Source: JAILLW01 sp045640525 (GTDB lineage Bacteria > Bacillota > Clostridia > Lachnospirales > Lachnospiraceae). From it: 64,000 nt of DNA. The DNA lies in the NCBI GenBank assembly GCA_045640525.1, contig JAZUFE010000025.1:114944-178943 (forward strand), read 5' to 3'. Position numbers and translations under genes: made by a program. Positions 1 through 7,101 of the stretch are shown one piece after another (within the stretch, counting starts at the first letter, position 1; the number at the start of each line of letters is the position of its first letter). The notes under the pieces were generated by a model. It did not search any database. It worked only from the letters and a program-made list of their open reading frames with translations, and was not told the origin of the DNA.

Positions 1-595
1 GGGTCACTTCCGGTGCCGATCCTACCAACGTTTCATCGGAAACCTTTCTTATTTCCACTGCATCATCCGTAACAAGTCTATGTCCACGTTTAACAAGTTC
101 CAGCGCCGCTTCCGACTTTCCTATACCGGATTCACCTGTAATCAGCACACCTTCACCAAAGACGTCAACCAAAACTCCATGAATGGAAATGCAGGGAGCA
201 AGCTGAACATTCAACCATCTGATAAGTTCTGCCGAAAAACTTGATGTCGCCTTTTTGGTAACAAAGACGAGTACATTATTCTCAACCGCAGTTTTCAAAA
301 ACAAGTCATCAGGAATCAATTCACGACAAAAAACAATTGCCGGAATCTCATAGCTTAAAAGTCTTTGATATATTTCCTTTTTGCGGGCTTCAGGTAATCC
401 CTGCATATACGAATATTCAACAAAACCTATAACCTGAAGACGTGTTGCTTCAAAGTGTTCAAAATATCCTGCCATCTGCAATGCAGGTCTGTTAATATCA
501 GGTACTTTAACTCTGACTTTGGAAATATCAAGCTCGGGTGTATAGTTCTCAAGCTTCATCTTTTCCACGATTTTTTCCATTTTAACACTGGACAT
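1..595 (-). CDS. hprK: HPr kinase/phosphorylase, C-terminus cut by window edge
   Basis: Reading from an ATG at 595 towards position 1 gives an open frame of about 198 codons that leaves the window. The product shows the HprK N-terminal domain and then a P-loop GESGIGKS followed by EAALELVKRGHRLV and DDAVEI, as in HprK catalytic domains. HprK phosphorylates or dephosphorylates Ser46 of HPr in response to glycolytic metabolites and so drives CcpA-type catabolite repression in Firmicutes. A GGGGAGG ribosome site lies about 8 bases before the ATG, which supports this start. The missing part should hold the rest of the kinase domain. Confidence 0.95.
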   Translation of the reverse strand, partial: MSSVKMEKIVEKMKLENYTPELDISKVRVKVPDINRPALQMAGYFEHFEATRLQVIGFVEYSYMQGLPEARKKEIYQRLLSYEIPAIVFCRELIPDDLFLKTAVENNVLVFVTKKATSSFSAELIRWLNVQLAPCISIHGVLVDVFGEGVLITGESGIGKSEAALELVKRGHRLVTDDAVEIRKVSDETLVGSAPEVT

Positions 596-699
596 TCGTA
601 ATCCTCCCCAATTCTTGTTCGCATGAGACTGCCGACCATATCGGCAATTGAAACAATCTGCCGGGTATAGAAGCAGGCAGAAAGTGTCACATAAACTTT

Positions 700-708
700 A
701 TTTTAGCA
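700..708 (-). promoter_or_regulatory. Extended -10 element, probable hprK promoter
   Basis: On the minus strand this reads TGCTAAAAT, an extended -10 (TGnTAnnnT) about 105 bases before the hprK ATG. No good -35 is seen. The resulting leader would include an inverted repeat TGCCGA/TCGGCA at 630-646. Inference only. Confidence 0.35.
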
Positions 709-782
709 TATTATTCAAAGTTTTGGGGATAATTTAAAGATAGAAATCTTTGATGCCGTCAATGACGCACAACCAACACAAA

Positions 783-803
783 GGGTTCGGTAAAACCGAA
801 CCC
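783..803 (-). terminator. Hairpin after the XRE regulator gene
   Basis: GGGTTCGG and CCGAACCC pair perfectly around a 5-base loop. The hairpin lies 19 bases beyond the stop codon of the XRE gene and is followed on the minus strand by a short, T-rich but interrupted tail. It probably separates that gene from hprK. Confidence 0.6.
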
Positions 804-821
804 CTAAATGTTTAAAAACAA

Positions 822-1175
822 TCATATGAACTCTGAATTATCAAGATACTTCTTTAATATCCTCTTTGACTCGTAGTAGTCACGCTTCTTATCAAATTCC
901 AACCGCATATTTTCATCATCAGCCCGTATTATGGCTATTTCTTTGGGTGCTGTCTTTATTGGAATAATATCGTTCAGATTATGACCCAACGCCGATACCA
1001 TTTTTACTAAAGTATCAATCGATGCTCTGTTCAAATTTTCGGCATTTCCGATGGTGTGCGTTGAAAGTCCTGTCAGTATAGCAAGCTCTTCTTGTGTCAT
1101 ATTTGCCGCTTCACGAAAGGCTCTAAGACGTTCACCATATTCAAAAGCCGAATTAACTTTCGTCCTTTCACTCAT
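822..1175 (-). CDS. XRE-family helix-turn-helix transcriptional regulator
   Basis: 117 residues. An N-terminal Cro/C1-type HTH (about residues 13-70) contains RLRAFREAANMTQEELA and a recognition-helix segment LSTHTIGNAEN. The charged C-terminal tail (about 75-117) has no domain I recognise. The target is unknown; autoregulation is plausible because several TGTGA-type palindromes lie upstream (1365-1471). A GGGAGGA sequence sits unusually far (about 18 bases) from the ATG, so the start is not secure. It stands alone, between the structured-RNA candidate upstream and hprK downstream. Confidence 0.8.
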   Translation of the reverse strand: MSERTKVNSAFEYGERLRAFREAANMTQEELAILTGLSTHTIGNAENLNRASIDTLVKMVSALGHNLNDIIPIKTAPKEIAIIRADDENMRLEFDKKRDYYESKRILKKYLDNSEFI

Positions 1176-1204
1176 TAATAACTTTAGATACTTCCTCCCT
1201 CATT

Positions 1205-1320
1205 ACATTCTCACCAAGCAAAGAGCGATGGGCCAAAGAAGAATTTTGTAACCCCAGCCCATCCGTTGACGGCTAATGCCAAGATCTTTGCTGTGCGACA
1301 CCCGAGCGGTATCGCGACCC
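1205..1320 (-). ncRNA. Structured non-coding RNA candidate (possibly raiA-type)
   Basis: Read on the minus strand, this GC-richer block folds into nested, mostly perfect helices. There is a hairpin GCGATACC/GGTGTCGC with a 5-base loop (1295-1302 with 1308-1315). A long-range helix AGCAAAGA/TCTTTGCT (1285-1292 with 1217-1224) encloses a small CCG/CGG hairpin near 1263-1272 and a GATGGGC/GCCCATC helix (1257-1263 with 1227-1233). The overlapping short reading frame has no protein-like features. The sequence reminds me of a conserved clostridial RNA, perhaps the raiA motif, but I cannot verify that here. It sits directly upstream of the XRE gene and could also be its leader. Confidence 0.5.
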
Positions 1321-1364
1321 CATATCTGTAATATTATGTTAACATAAACCAAAAGGTTTGTTGT

Positions 1365-1471
1365 TTCACAAGTGTGAAGATACGAACCGCCGATATTCAT
1401 ATGTGTGAATATTTGATTACATGCGTGAGCACCGCTGGTCGGATTATTATAGGATGTTGTGAGTAATCACA
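1365..1471. promoter_or_regulatory. Cluster of three TGTGA-type palindromes
   Basis: Three inverted repeats lie between the divergent XRE and uvrC genes: TTCACA-AG-TGTGAA (1365-1378), ATATTCA-6-TGAATAT (1393-1412, containing TGTGAA) and TGTGA-GTAA-TCACA (1458-1471). The shared half-site TGTGA suggests binding of a dimeric regulator, perhaps the adjacent XRE protein or a CRP-type factor. Confidence 0.45.
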
Positions 1472-1520
1472 CAAATATTCATTCCGCACAATAACCAATC
1501 TGTAAATCGATACTGCAACA

Positions 1521-1529
1521 TGATATATT
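1521..1529 (+). promoter_or_regulatory. Extended -10 just before uvrC
   Basis: TGATATATT is an extended -10 (TGnTATATT) ending six bases before the uvrC ATG. The expected transcription start would coincide with the A of that ATG, which implies a leaderless message. No Shine-Dalgarno sequence is present. Confidence 0.45.
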
Positions 1530-1535
1530 TATAGT

Positions 1536-3407
1536 ATGAGTGAATTCAATATATCCGAAGAACTGAATAAGCTCCCACACCAACCCGGAGTGTACATTAT
1601 GCATGATTCGGATGATGTAATTATGTATGTGGGAAAAGCCAAAGACCTTCACAAACGTGTAAGGTCCTATTTTCGTAAAATTGTAGGTCGCGGACCTCAG
1701 ATTGATAAGATGGTCTCTCTCATCGACAGATTTGAATACATTGTTACGGATTCCGAGGTTGAAGCTCTCGTATTGGAGAACAATCTCATCAAAGAACATT
1801 CTCCAAAATACAACACCATGCTAAAAGATGACAAAACCTATCCCTATATTAAAGTTACTCTTGGCGAAGAATATCCCCGTATTCTTCTGACCAGGCAGAT
1901 TAAAAAGGATAAGGCGAAATACTTTGGTCCGTATCCGACTAATGTGGATGTAAAGAAAACCATCGAGCTGATTAACAAAATCTTTAAACTTCGCACATGC
2001 AGCAGGGTACTCCCTCGCGATATCGGAAAAGACAGACCCTGTCTGAATTACCATCTTGACCAGTGTCAGGCTCCCTGTGCAAATCTGATAAGCAAAGAAG
2101 ATTATCAAAAAAGAATCAGTGACGCTCTCGGATTTTTGGGTGGAGATTACAAAGATACACTTAAACTTCTCGAGCAAAAGATGTCGACCCTCTCCGAAGA
2201 AATGAAATATGAAGAGGCTGCTAAAGTTCGTGATCTTTATAACTCTGTCAAAGGATTGTCGGAACATCAAAAGATTACGGCTTATAATAATGATGATAAA
2301 GATTTAATTGCTTTGGCAACCGACAATGACGACGCCGTCGTCCAGATATTCTTCATCAGAGGCGGTAAGCTCATCGGAAGAGAGCACCACTATATGACAC
2401 ACGTGTCAGATATTTCCTCGTCGGAAATACTGCTGAATTTCGTTAAGCAATTCTATTCAGGCACGCCATTTATTCCAAGTGAATTGGTTCTGGCTGAAGA
2501 AATCGAAGATATAGAAATACTGGAACAGTTTCTGTCAAATAAGCGCGGTGCCAAATGTACTATCACCGTACCTAAAATAGGGCAAAAAGAAAAGCTGATT
2601 GAACTTGCTGCCAAAAACGCAATGCTCGTACTGACCAAGGACAAGGAAGCTTTAAAACGAAAAGCTGCCAAAACAATCGGAGCGGTCAAAGAAATCGAAG
2701 AGCTTTTGGGAATACCTGCACTTAGCAGAATGGAAGCATTTGATATATCCAATATCAGCGGATTTCTCAATGTCGGTTCAATGGTTGTTTTTGAAAAGGG
2801 AGAAGCCAAAAAATCAGATTACAGAAAATTCAAAATGAAAACAGTTGCCGGTCCCAATGACTATGCATGCATGAAAGAAGTGCTTACAAGACGATTCATT
2901 CACGGGATGGAAGAAGCTTCTGTTTTGGATTCCAAAAATATGGATAAAGAATACGGTTCATTCACCAAATTCCCCGATCTTCTTTTAATGGACGGCGGAC
3001 GGGGACAGGTTAATATTGCGCTTGAAGTTCTGAATGAGCTTAATCTGAACATTCCCGTGTGCGGTATGGTTAAAGACGATAATCACAATACCAGGGGACT
3101 CTACTTCAATAACAAAGAGCTTCCCATCAGCAAGAATTCGGAAGGTTTCAAGCTCATTACCAGAATTCAGGATGAGGCACACAGATTTGCAATAGAGTAT
3201 CATCGATCATTAAGAACCAAGTCATCCGTAAAATCCATATTGGATGATATTCCGGGCGTTGGGGCAACAAGAAGAAAAGCCCTGATGAGGGCTTTTGATT
3301 CTATAGAAGAAATTAAAAATGCTTCAGTGGAACAGCTTTCCAAAGTAGATGAAATTCCTTCCAACGTGGCCAAAACAATATATAATTTTTTTCACAGTAG
3401 TAAATGA
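1536..3407 (+). CDS. uvrC: Excinuclease ABC subunit C
   Basis: 623 residues, full length for UvrC. It makes both incisions in nucleotide excision repair after UvrAB damage recognition. The N-terminal GIY-YIG nuclease domain begins at GVYIMHDSDDVIMYVGKAKDL. A UVR motif region around residues 205-240 would bind UvrB. An RNase H-like nuclease domain contains FDISNISG and LLMDGGRGQ, and the C-terminus is a tandem helix-hairpin-helix (DDIPGVGATRRKALM). The start fits the usual family N-terminus, an in-frame stop lies just upstream, and there is no ribosome site. The stop codon abuts the ftsH stop codon on the opposite strand. Confidence 0.98.
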   Translation: MSEFNISEELNKLPHQPGVYIMHDSDDVIMYVGKAKDLHKRVRSYFRKIVGRGPQIDKMVSLIDRFEYIVTDSEVEALVLENNLIKEHSPKYNTMLKDDKTYPYIKVTLGEEYPRILLTRQIKKDKAKYFGPYPTNVDVKKTIELINKIFKLRTCSRVLPRDIGKDRPCLNYHLDQCQAPCANLISKEDYQKRISDALGFLGGDYKDTLKLLEQKMSTLSEEMKYEEAAKVRDLYNSVKGLSEHQKITAYNNDDKDLIALATDNDDAVVQIFFIRGGKLIGREHHYMTHVSDISSSEILLNFVKQFYSGTPFIPSELVLAEEIEDIEILEQFLSNKRGAKCTITVPKIGQKEKLIELAAKNAMLVLTKDKEALKRKAAKTIGAVKEIEELLGIPALSRMEAFDISNISGFLNVGSMVVFEKGEAKKSDYRKFKMKTVAGPNDYACMKEVLTRRFIHGMEEASVLDSKNMDKEYGSFTKFPDLLLMDGGRGQVNIALEVLNELNLNIPVCGMVKDDNHNTRGLYFNNKELPISKNSEGFKLITRIQDEAHRFAIEYHRSLRTKSSVKSILDDIPGVGATRRKALMRAFDSIEEIKNASVEQLSKVDEIPSNVAKTIYNFFHSSK

Positions 3408-5621
3408 TTACTTCATGGGAGCATTCGAAAATCTGCCGCGGGGAACATCCGGGTTATCAATTTTGGGGGCCGCACCGACACCGGGTTCGTTAATACCCTT
3501 TGGTTCCGGACCGACATCGTGTTCACTGGTATCCTTTGATTTTGCACCGACACCGGATTCATCAGTAATTTTGGATTCGGAATCGACACCGGAATCATCC
3601 ACGACAGCATCCACAACCTGTCCGGGAGTGTTTTCCTTGAAAGTCGGTTCATACACTACTTCAGGCTTCTTTTCAGGTTCTTCAACCGGTTCCGGAATGC
3701 CTTTGATTTCACGATATATTTTCATGAATTCCTTACCGGAAATCGTTTCTTTCTCAATAAGATGTGCCGCAAGCTTATCCATAACCTCGCGGTTCTCACT
3801 AAGCATATTCTTAGCCTCTTCATAGCATGACTTAAGAATATTCATAATTTCCGTATCTATATCGGCAACCGTTCTGTCGGAACAGGTATATCTTGAGGAG
3901 CCATCCAAATACTGGCTTTCTACCGTAGCCAATCCCATCAATCCGAATTTCTCCGACATACCGAATCTTGTCACCATATTCTGAGCAATCGAAGTAGCCT
4001 GCTCTATATCATTGGCAGCACCCGTAGTCACATCGGAGAATACGATTTCCTCCGCTGCGCGTCCGGCCAAAAGCTTAACCAATCTGTCATGCAGTTCTTC
4101 CTTGGTTTCCAAATATTTCTCTTCTTCGGGGACATTCATAACATATCCCAATGCACCCATTGTTCTTGGCACAATTGTTATTTTCTGAATAGGTTCGGAG
4201 TTCTTTTGAAGTGCCGAAATAAGAGCATGACCCACCTCATGATAAGAAACTATTTTACGTTCCTTTTGAGACATGAGTCTGTCCTTTTTCTCTTTACCGA
4301 CAAGAACCTGCTCAACAGCAGCGAATAAGTCTTTCTGACTTACGGATTTTCTGCCGTGCTGAACCGCCATAATGGCACCTTCGTTAATCATGTTCGCAAG
4401 ATCTGCACCTACGGCTCCGGAAGTTGCCAACGCAATTTCGTCCAAATCTACGGTTTCATCCAAGTTAACATTCTTGGCATGTACCTTTAATATTTCAACT
4501 CTGCCCTTCAAATCGGGCTTATCCACAATAATTCTTCTGTCAAATCTTCCGGGACGCAGAAGTGCCTTATCCAGAATTTCAGGTCTGTTGGTAGCTCCCA
4601 AAACGAGAATACCTTTGGATGTATCAAATCCGTCCATCTCCGAAAGCAGCTGATTAAGTGTTTGTTCACGTTCTTCGTTTCCGCCGCCGTATTTGGAATC
4701 ACGGCTTCTGCCAATAGCATCAATTTCGTCGATAAAGATAATGCATGGAGCATTCTTGGTAGCTTCCTGAAATAAATCTCTGACTCTCGAAGCACCGACA
4801 CCGACATATAATTCAATAAAATCCGAACCTGCCAATGAATAGAACGGTACCTGGGCCTCACCGGCAACAGCTTTGGCAAGCAATGTTTTTCCTGTACCGG
4901 GAGGGCCTACAAGAAGTGCACCTTTCGGAAGTTTGGCTCCGATACCGGAGTATTTTTCGGGATTGTGAAGGAAATCAACAACTTCCTGTAAAGACTCTTT
5001 AGCCTCGTCCTCGCCGGCAACATCTTTGAATGTAATTCCGGTTTCCTTCTGAACATAGACTTTGGCATGTGATTTACCCACTCCCATTATTCCGCCGCCT
5101 TTACCCATACGTCTGAAAAGAAGACTTATGGGAATAAGGAATATCAGAACCGGCAAAATATAGTTGATAAAGAAATAGAATATCACATTGGAAGACTCGA
5201 CCACAGTGCCCTTAACTTCAACACCCGCTTCGAGCAGTCTTGCTGTCAGGGTATCATCTTCTTCAACCTTACCCGTATAGTAACTGATATTCGGTGAAAA
5301 CATCATATTCATCCAAGATACCTGATTCAGATTTTGTGATGAAGTCTCCACATTTTTGGGCGTAATAAGAATTCTGTCGCTATCAATTTCAACAGACTCT
5401 ATCTCCCCGTTTTCAAGCATCGAAATAAACTCCGAATAGCTTATTTCACTTTCGGAGTCTCCGGTAAGAAAATTCATAAAGGAAACTACAATGAACAGCG
5501 ACAGCAATGCCGCCAAAACGAACAAAACAATATTTTGCTTTTTGGGATTGCGTCCGTTATCATCGCCGCCACCCGGGCGATTTTCCTTATTGTTGTTATT
5601 AGTATAGTTATTATCTGCCAT
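3408..5621 (-). CDS. ftsH: ATP-dependent zinc metalloprotease FtsH
   Basis: 737 residues; membrane-anchored AAA+ protease that degrades misfolded membrane proteins and selected regulators. After an Asn-rich N-terminus come two membrane segments (about 31-52 and 147-170) flanking a short extracytoplasmic domain. Walker A GPPGTGKT is at 239-246, Walker B IIFIDEID near 294-301, and the second region of homology contains ATNRPEILDKALLRPGRFDR. The zinc site HEVGH is at 461-465. Beyond the usual end near residue 665 is an extra tail with four degenerate 12-residue repeats (DDSGVDSESKIT-like). It is the last gene of the ileS-glgP-DUF1846-ftsH run, one base after the preceding stop. Confidence 0.98.
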   Translation of the reverse strand: MADNNYTNNNNKENRPGGGDDNGRNPKKQNIVLFVLAALLSLFIVVSFMNFLTGDSESEISYSEFISMLENGEIESVEIDSDRILITPKNVETSSQNLNQVSWMNMMFSPNISYYTGKVEEDDTLTARLLEAGVEVKGTVVESSNVIFYFFINYILPVLIFLIPISLLFRRMGKGGGIMGVGKSHAKVYVQKETGITFKDVAGEDEAKESLQEVVDFLHNPEKYSGIGAKLPKGALLVGPPGTGKTLLAKAVAGEAQVPFYSLAGSDFIELYVGVGASRVRDLFQEATKNAPCIIFIDEIDAIGRSRDSKYGGGNEEREQTLNQLLSEMDGFDTSKGILVLGATNRPEILDKALLRPGRFDRRIIVDKPDLKGRVEILKVHAKNVNLDETVDLDEIALATSGAVGADLANMINEGAIMAVQHGRKSVSQKDLFAAVEQVLVGKEKKDRLMSQKERKIVSYHEVGHALISALQKNSEPIQKITIVPRTMGALGYVMNVPEEEKYLETKEELHDRLVKLLAGRAAEEIVFSDVTTGAANDIEQATSIAQNMVTRFGMSEKFGLMGLATVESQYLDGSSRYTCSDRTVADIDTEIMNILKSCYEEAKNMLSENREVMDKLAAHLIEKETISGKEFMKIYREIKGIPEPVEEPEKKPEVVYEPTFKENTPGQVVDAVVDDSGVDSESKITDESGVGAKSKDTSEHDVGPEPKGINEPGVGAAPKIDNPDVPRGRFSNAPMK

Positions 5622-5622
5622 A

Positions 5623-7101
5623 TTACTTTCTCTTTGTTTTAATAGGTTCCGAAGTTAAATCGACACCAAGCTTCTTAAAGGTCTTGATATCAACATCAGA
5701 CAACATAACCGATGTATGAACCTGACAACCTTTAAGTTGCGGAAGCTGTTCCAATGCCTTCTTGGCATTATCGCTTTTACTTGCCGACATTGACAACGCA
5801 ATCAAAACTTCATCCGTATGAAGTCTGGGATTTTTGCCACCCAAATAAGCCGTTTTCAAAAGCTGAATAGGTTCAATAGCTTCGGGCGAAATCACGTGAA
5901 CATCATGATCGATGCCTGCCAAGACTTTGAGCGCATTCAACAGCAATGCTGCAGAAGCACCAAGTAGCTCCGTTGTCTTGGAAGTAATAATCTTACCGTC
6001 ATGCAATTCAATTGCAGCTGCAGGACATCCAAGACGTTCGGCTCTTTCATTTGCGGCAACCGTTACCTTTCTGTCGGCTGTCGTTATCTTGGCTTGGTTC
6101 ATAAGAAGTTCCAGCTTGTACACCTCTTTTTCGGACGCTTTATCTTCAACAACCCGATTGAGGGTATTGTAGTATCTTCGTATTATTTCCATGTTTGAAG
6201 CTTCAATGCAGACTGCGTCATCAATAATGCAGTTACCGACCATGTTAACACCCATATCCGTAGGTGATTTATAGGGACTTTCCCCGTAAATTGCTTCAAA
6301 CATAGCATTCAAAACCGGGAATATTTCAATATCACGGTTGTAATTGACCGTGCTGACACCATATGCCTCAAGATGGAATGAATCAATCATGTTAACATCA
6401 TCAAGGTCTGCCGTTGCTGCTTCGTATGCCAAATTGATCGGATGTTTAAGCGGAATATTCCAAATAGGAAATGTTTCGAATTTAGCATATCCGGCTTTAA
6501 TTCCTCGCTTATTCTCATGATAAAGCTGGCTCAAACAAGTTGCCATTTTACCGCTTCCGGGACCCGGTGCGGTGACAACTACCAACGGTTTGGTCGTCTT
6601 GATATAATCATTCTTACCAAATCCATTCTCGGAAATTATGGTTTTGACATTGGAAGGATAACCTTCAATGAAGTAATGCTGATATACTGTAATTCCGTGC
6701 TTTTCGAGTCTTGCTCTGAAAGCATCCGCAGAAGATTGTCCCGTATACTGAGTCATTACTACGGAACCTACATACAATCCCCGTTCTTCGAAAGCACTCT
6801 TCAATCTAAGAACATCCTCATCATATGTTATGCCAAGATCGCCTCTGACCTTATTCTTCTCAATATCAGCTGCACTGATTACTATAACAATTTCAACCCT
6901 GTCGGCAAGCTTCATGAGCATTCGAAGCTTACTGTCAGGTTCAAATCCGGGCAACACTCTTGAAGCATGGTAATCATCGAAAAGTTTGCCGCCAAATTCA
7001 AGATACAACTTGTCGCCAAACTTATCGATACGCTCCATAATGTGCTCAGACTGTGTTTTCAAATACTTCTCGTTGTCAAACCCAATCTTTTTCATAAACA
7101 T
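5623..7101 (-). CDS. DUF1846 family protein
   Basis: 492 residues, the normal size for DUF1846 proteins, a conserved Firmicutes family with no firmly established function. A nucleotide-binding-like loop GPGSGK is at 180-185 within VVVTAPGPGSGKMATCLSQ. No signal peptide or membrane segment is seen, so it is probably cytosolic. The ATG follows the glgP TAA directly and no clear ribosome site is visible, which suggests translational coupling to glgP. The family call is from memory of its characteristic N-terminus (KIGFDNEKYLKTQSEHI) and length; the biochemical role is unknown. Confidence 0.85.
   Translation of the reverse strand: MFMKKIGFDNEKYLKTQSEHIMERIDKFGDKLYLEFGGKLFDDYHASRVLPGFEPDSKLRMLMKLADRVEIVIVISAADIEKNKVRGDLGITYDEDVLRLKSAFEERGLYVGSVVMTQYTGQSSADAFRARLEKHGITVYQHYFIEGYPSNVKTIISENGFGKNDYIKTTKPLVVVTAPGPGSGKMATCLSQLYHENKRGIKAGYAKFETFPIWNIPLKHPINLAYEAATADLDDVNMIDSFHLEAYGVSTVNYNRDIEIFPVLNAMFEAIYGESPYKSPTDMGVNMVGNCIIDDAVCIEASNMEIIRRYYNTLNRVVEDKASEKEVYKLELLMNQAKITTADRKVTVAANERAERLGCPAAAIELHDGKIITSKTTELLGASAALLLNALKVLAGIDHDVHVISPEAIEPIQLLKTAYLGGKNPRLHTDEVLIALSMSASKSDNAKKALEQLPQLKGCQVHTSVMLSDVDIKTFKKLGVDLTSEPIKTKRK

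Noticed and set aside
630..646. Riboswitch in the hprK leader (TGCCGA/TCGGCA inverted repeat)
   Set aside because: A single short hairpin with no conserved riboswitch core.
1203..1400. 65-residue minus-strand ORF upstream of the XRE gene
   Set aside because: It overlaps the paired helices of the RNA candidate, has no ribosome site and shows no protein-like composition.
3349..3825. 158-residue plus-strand ORF rich in Ser/Thr/Pro at the ftsH 3' end
   Set aside because: It is the complement of the repeat-coding FtsH tail and has no ribosome site.
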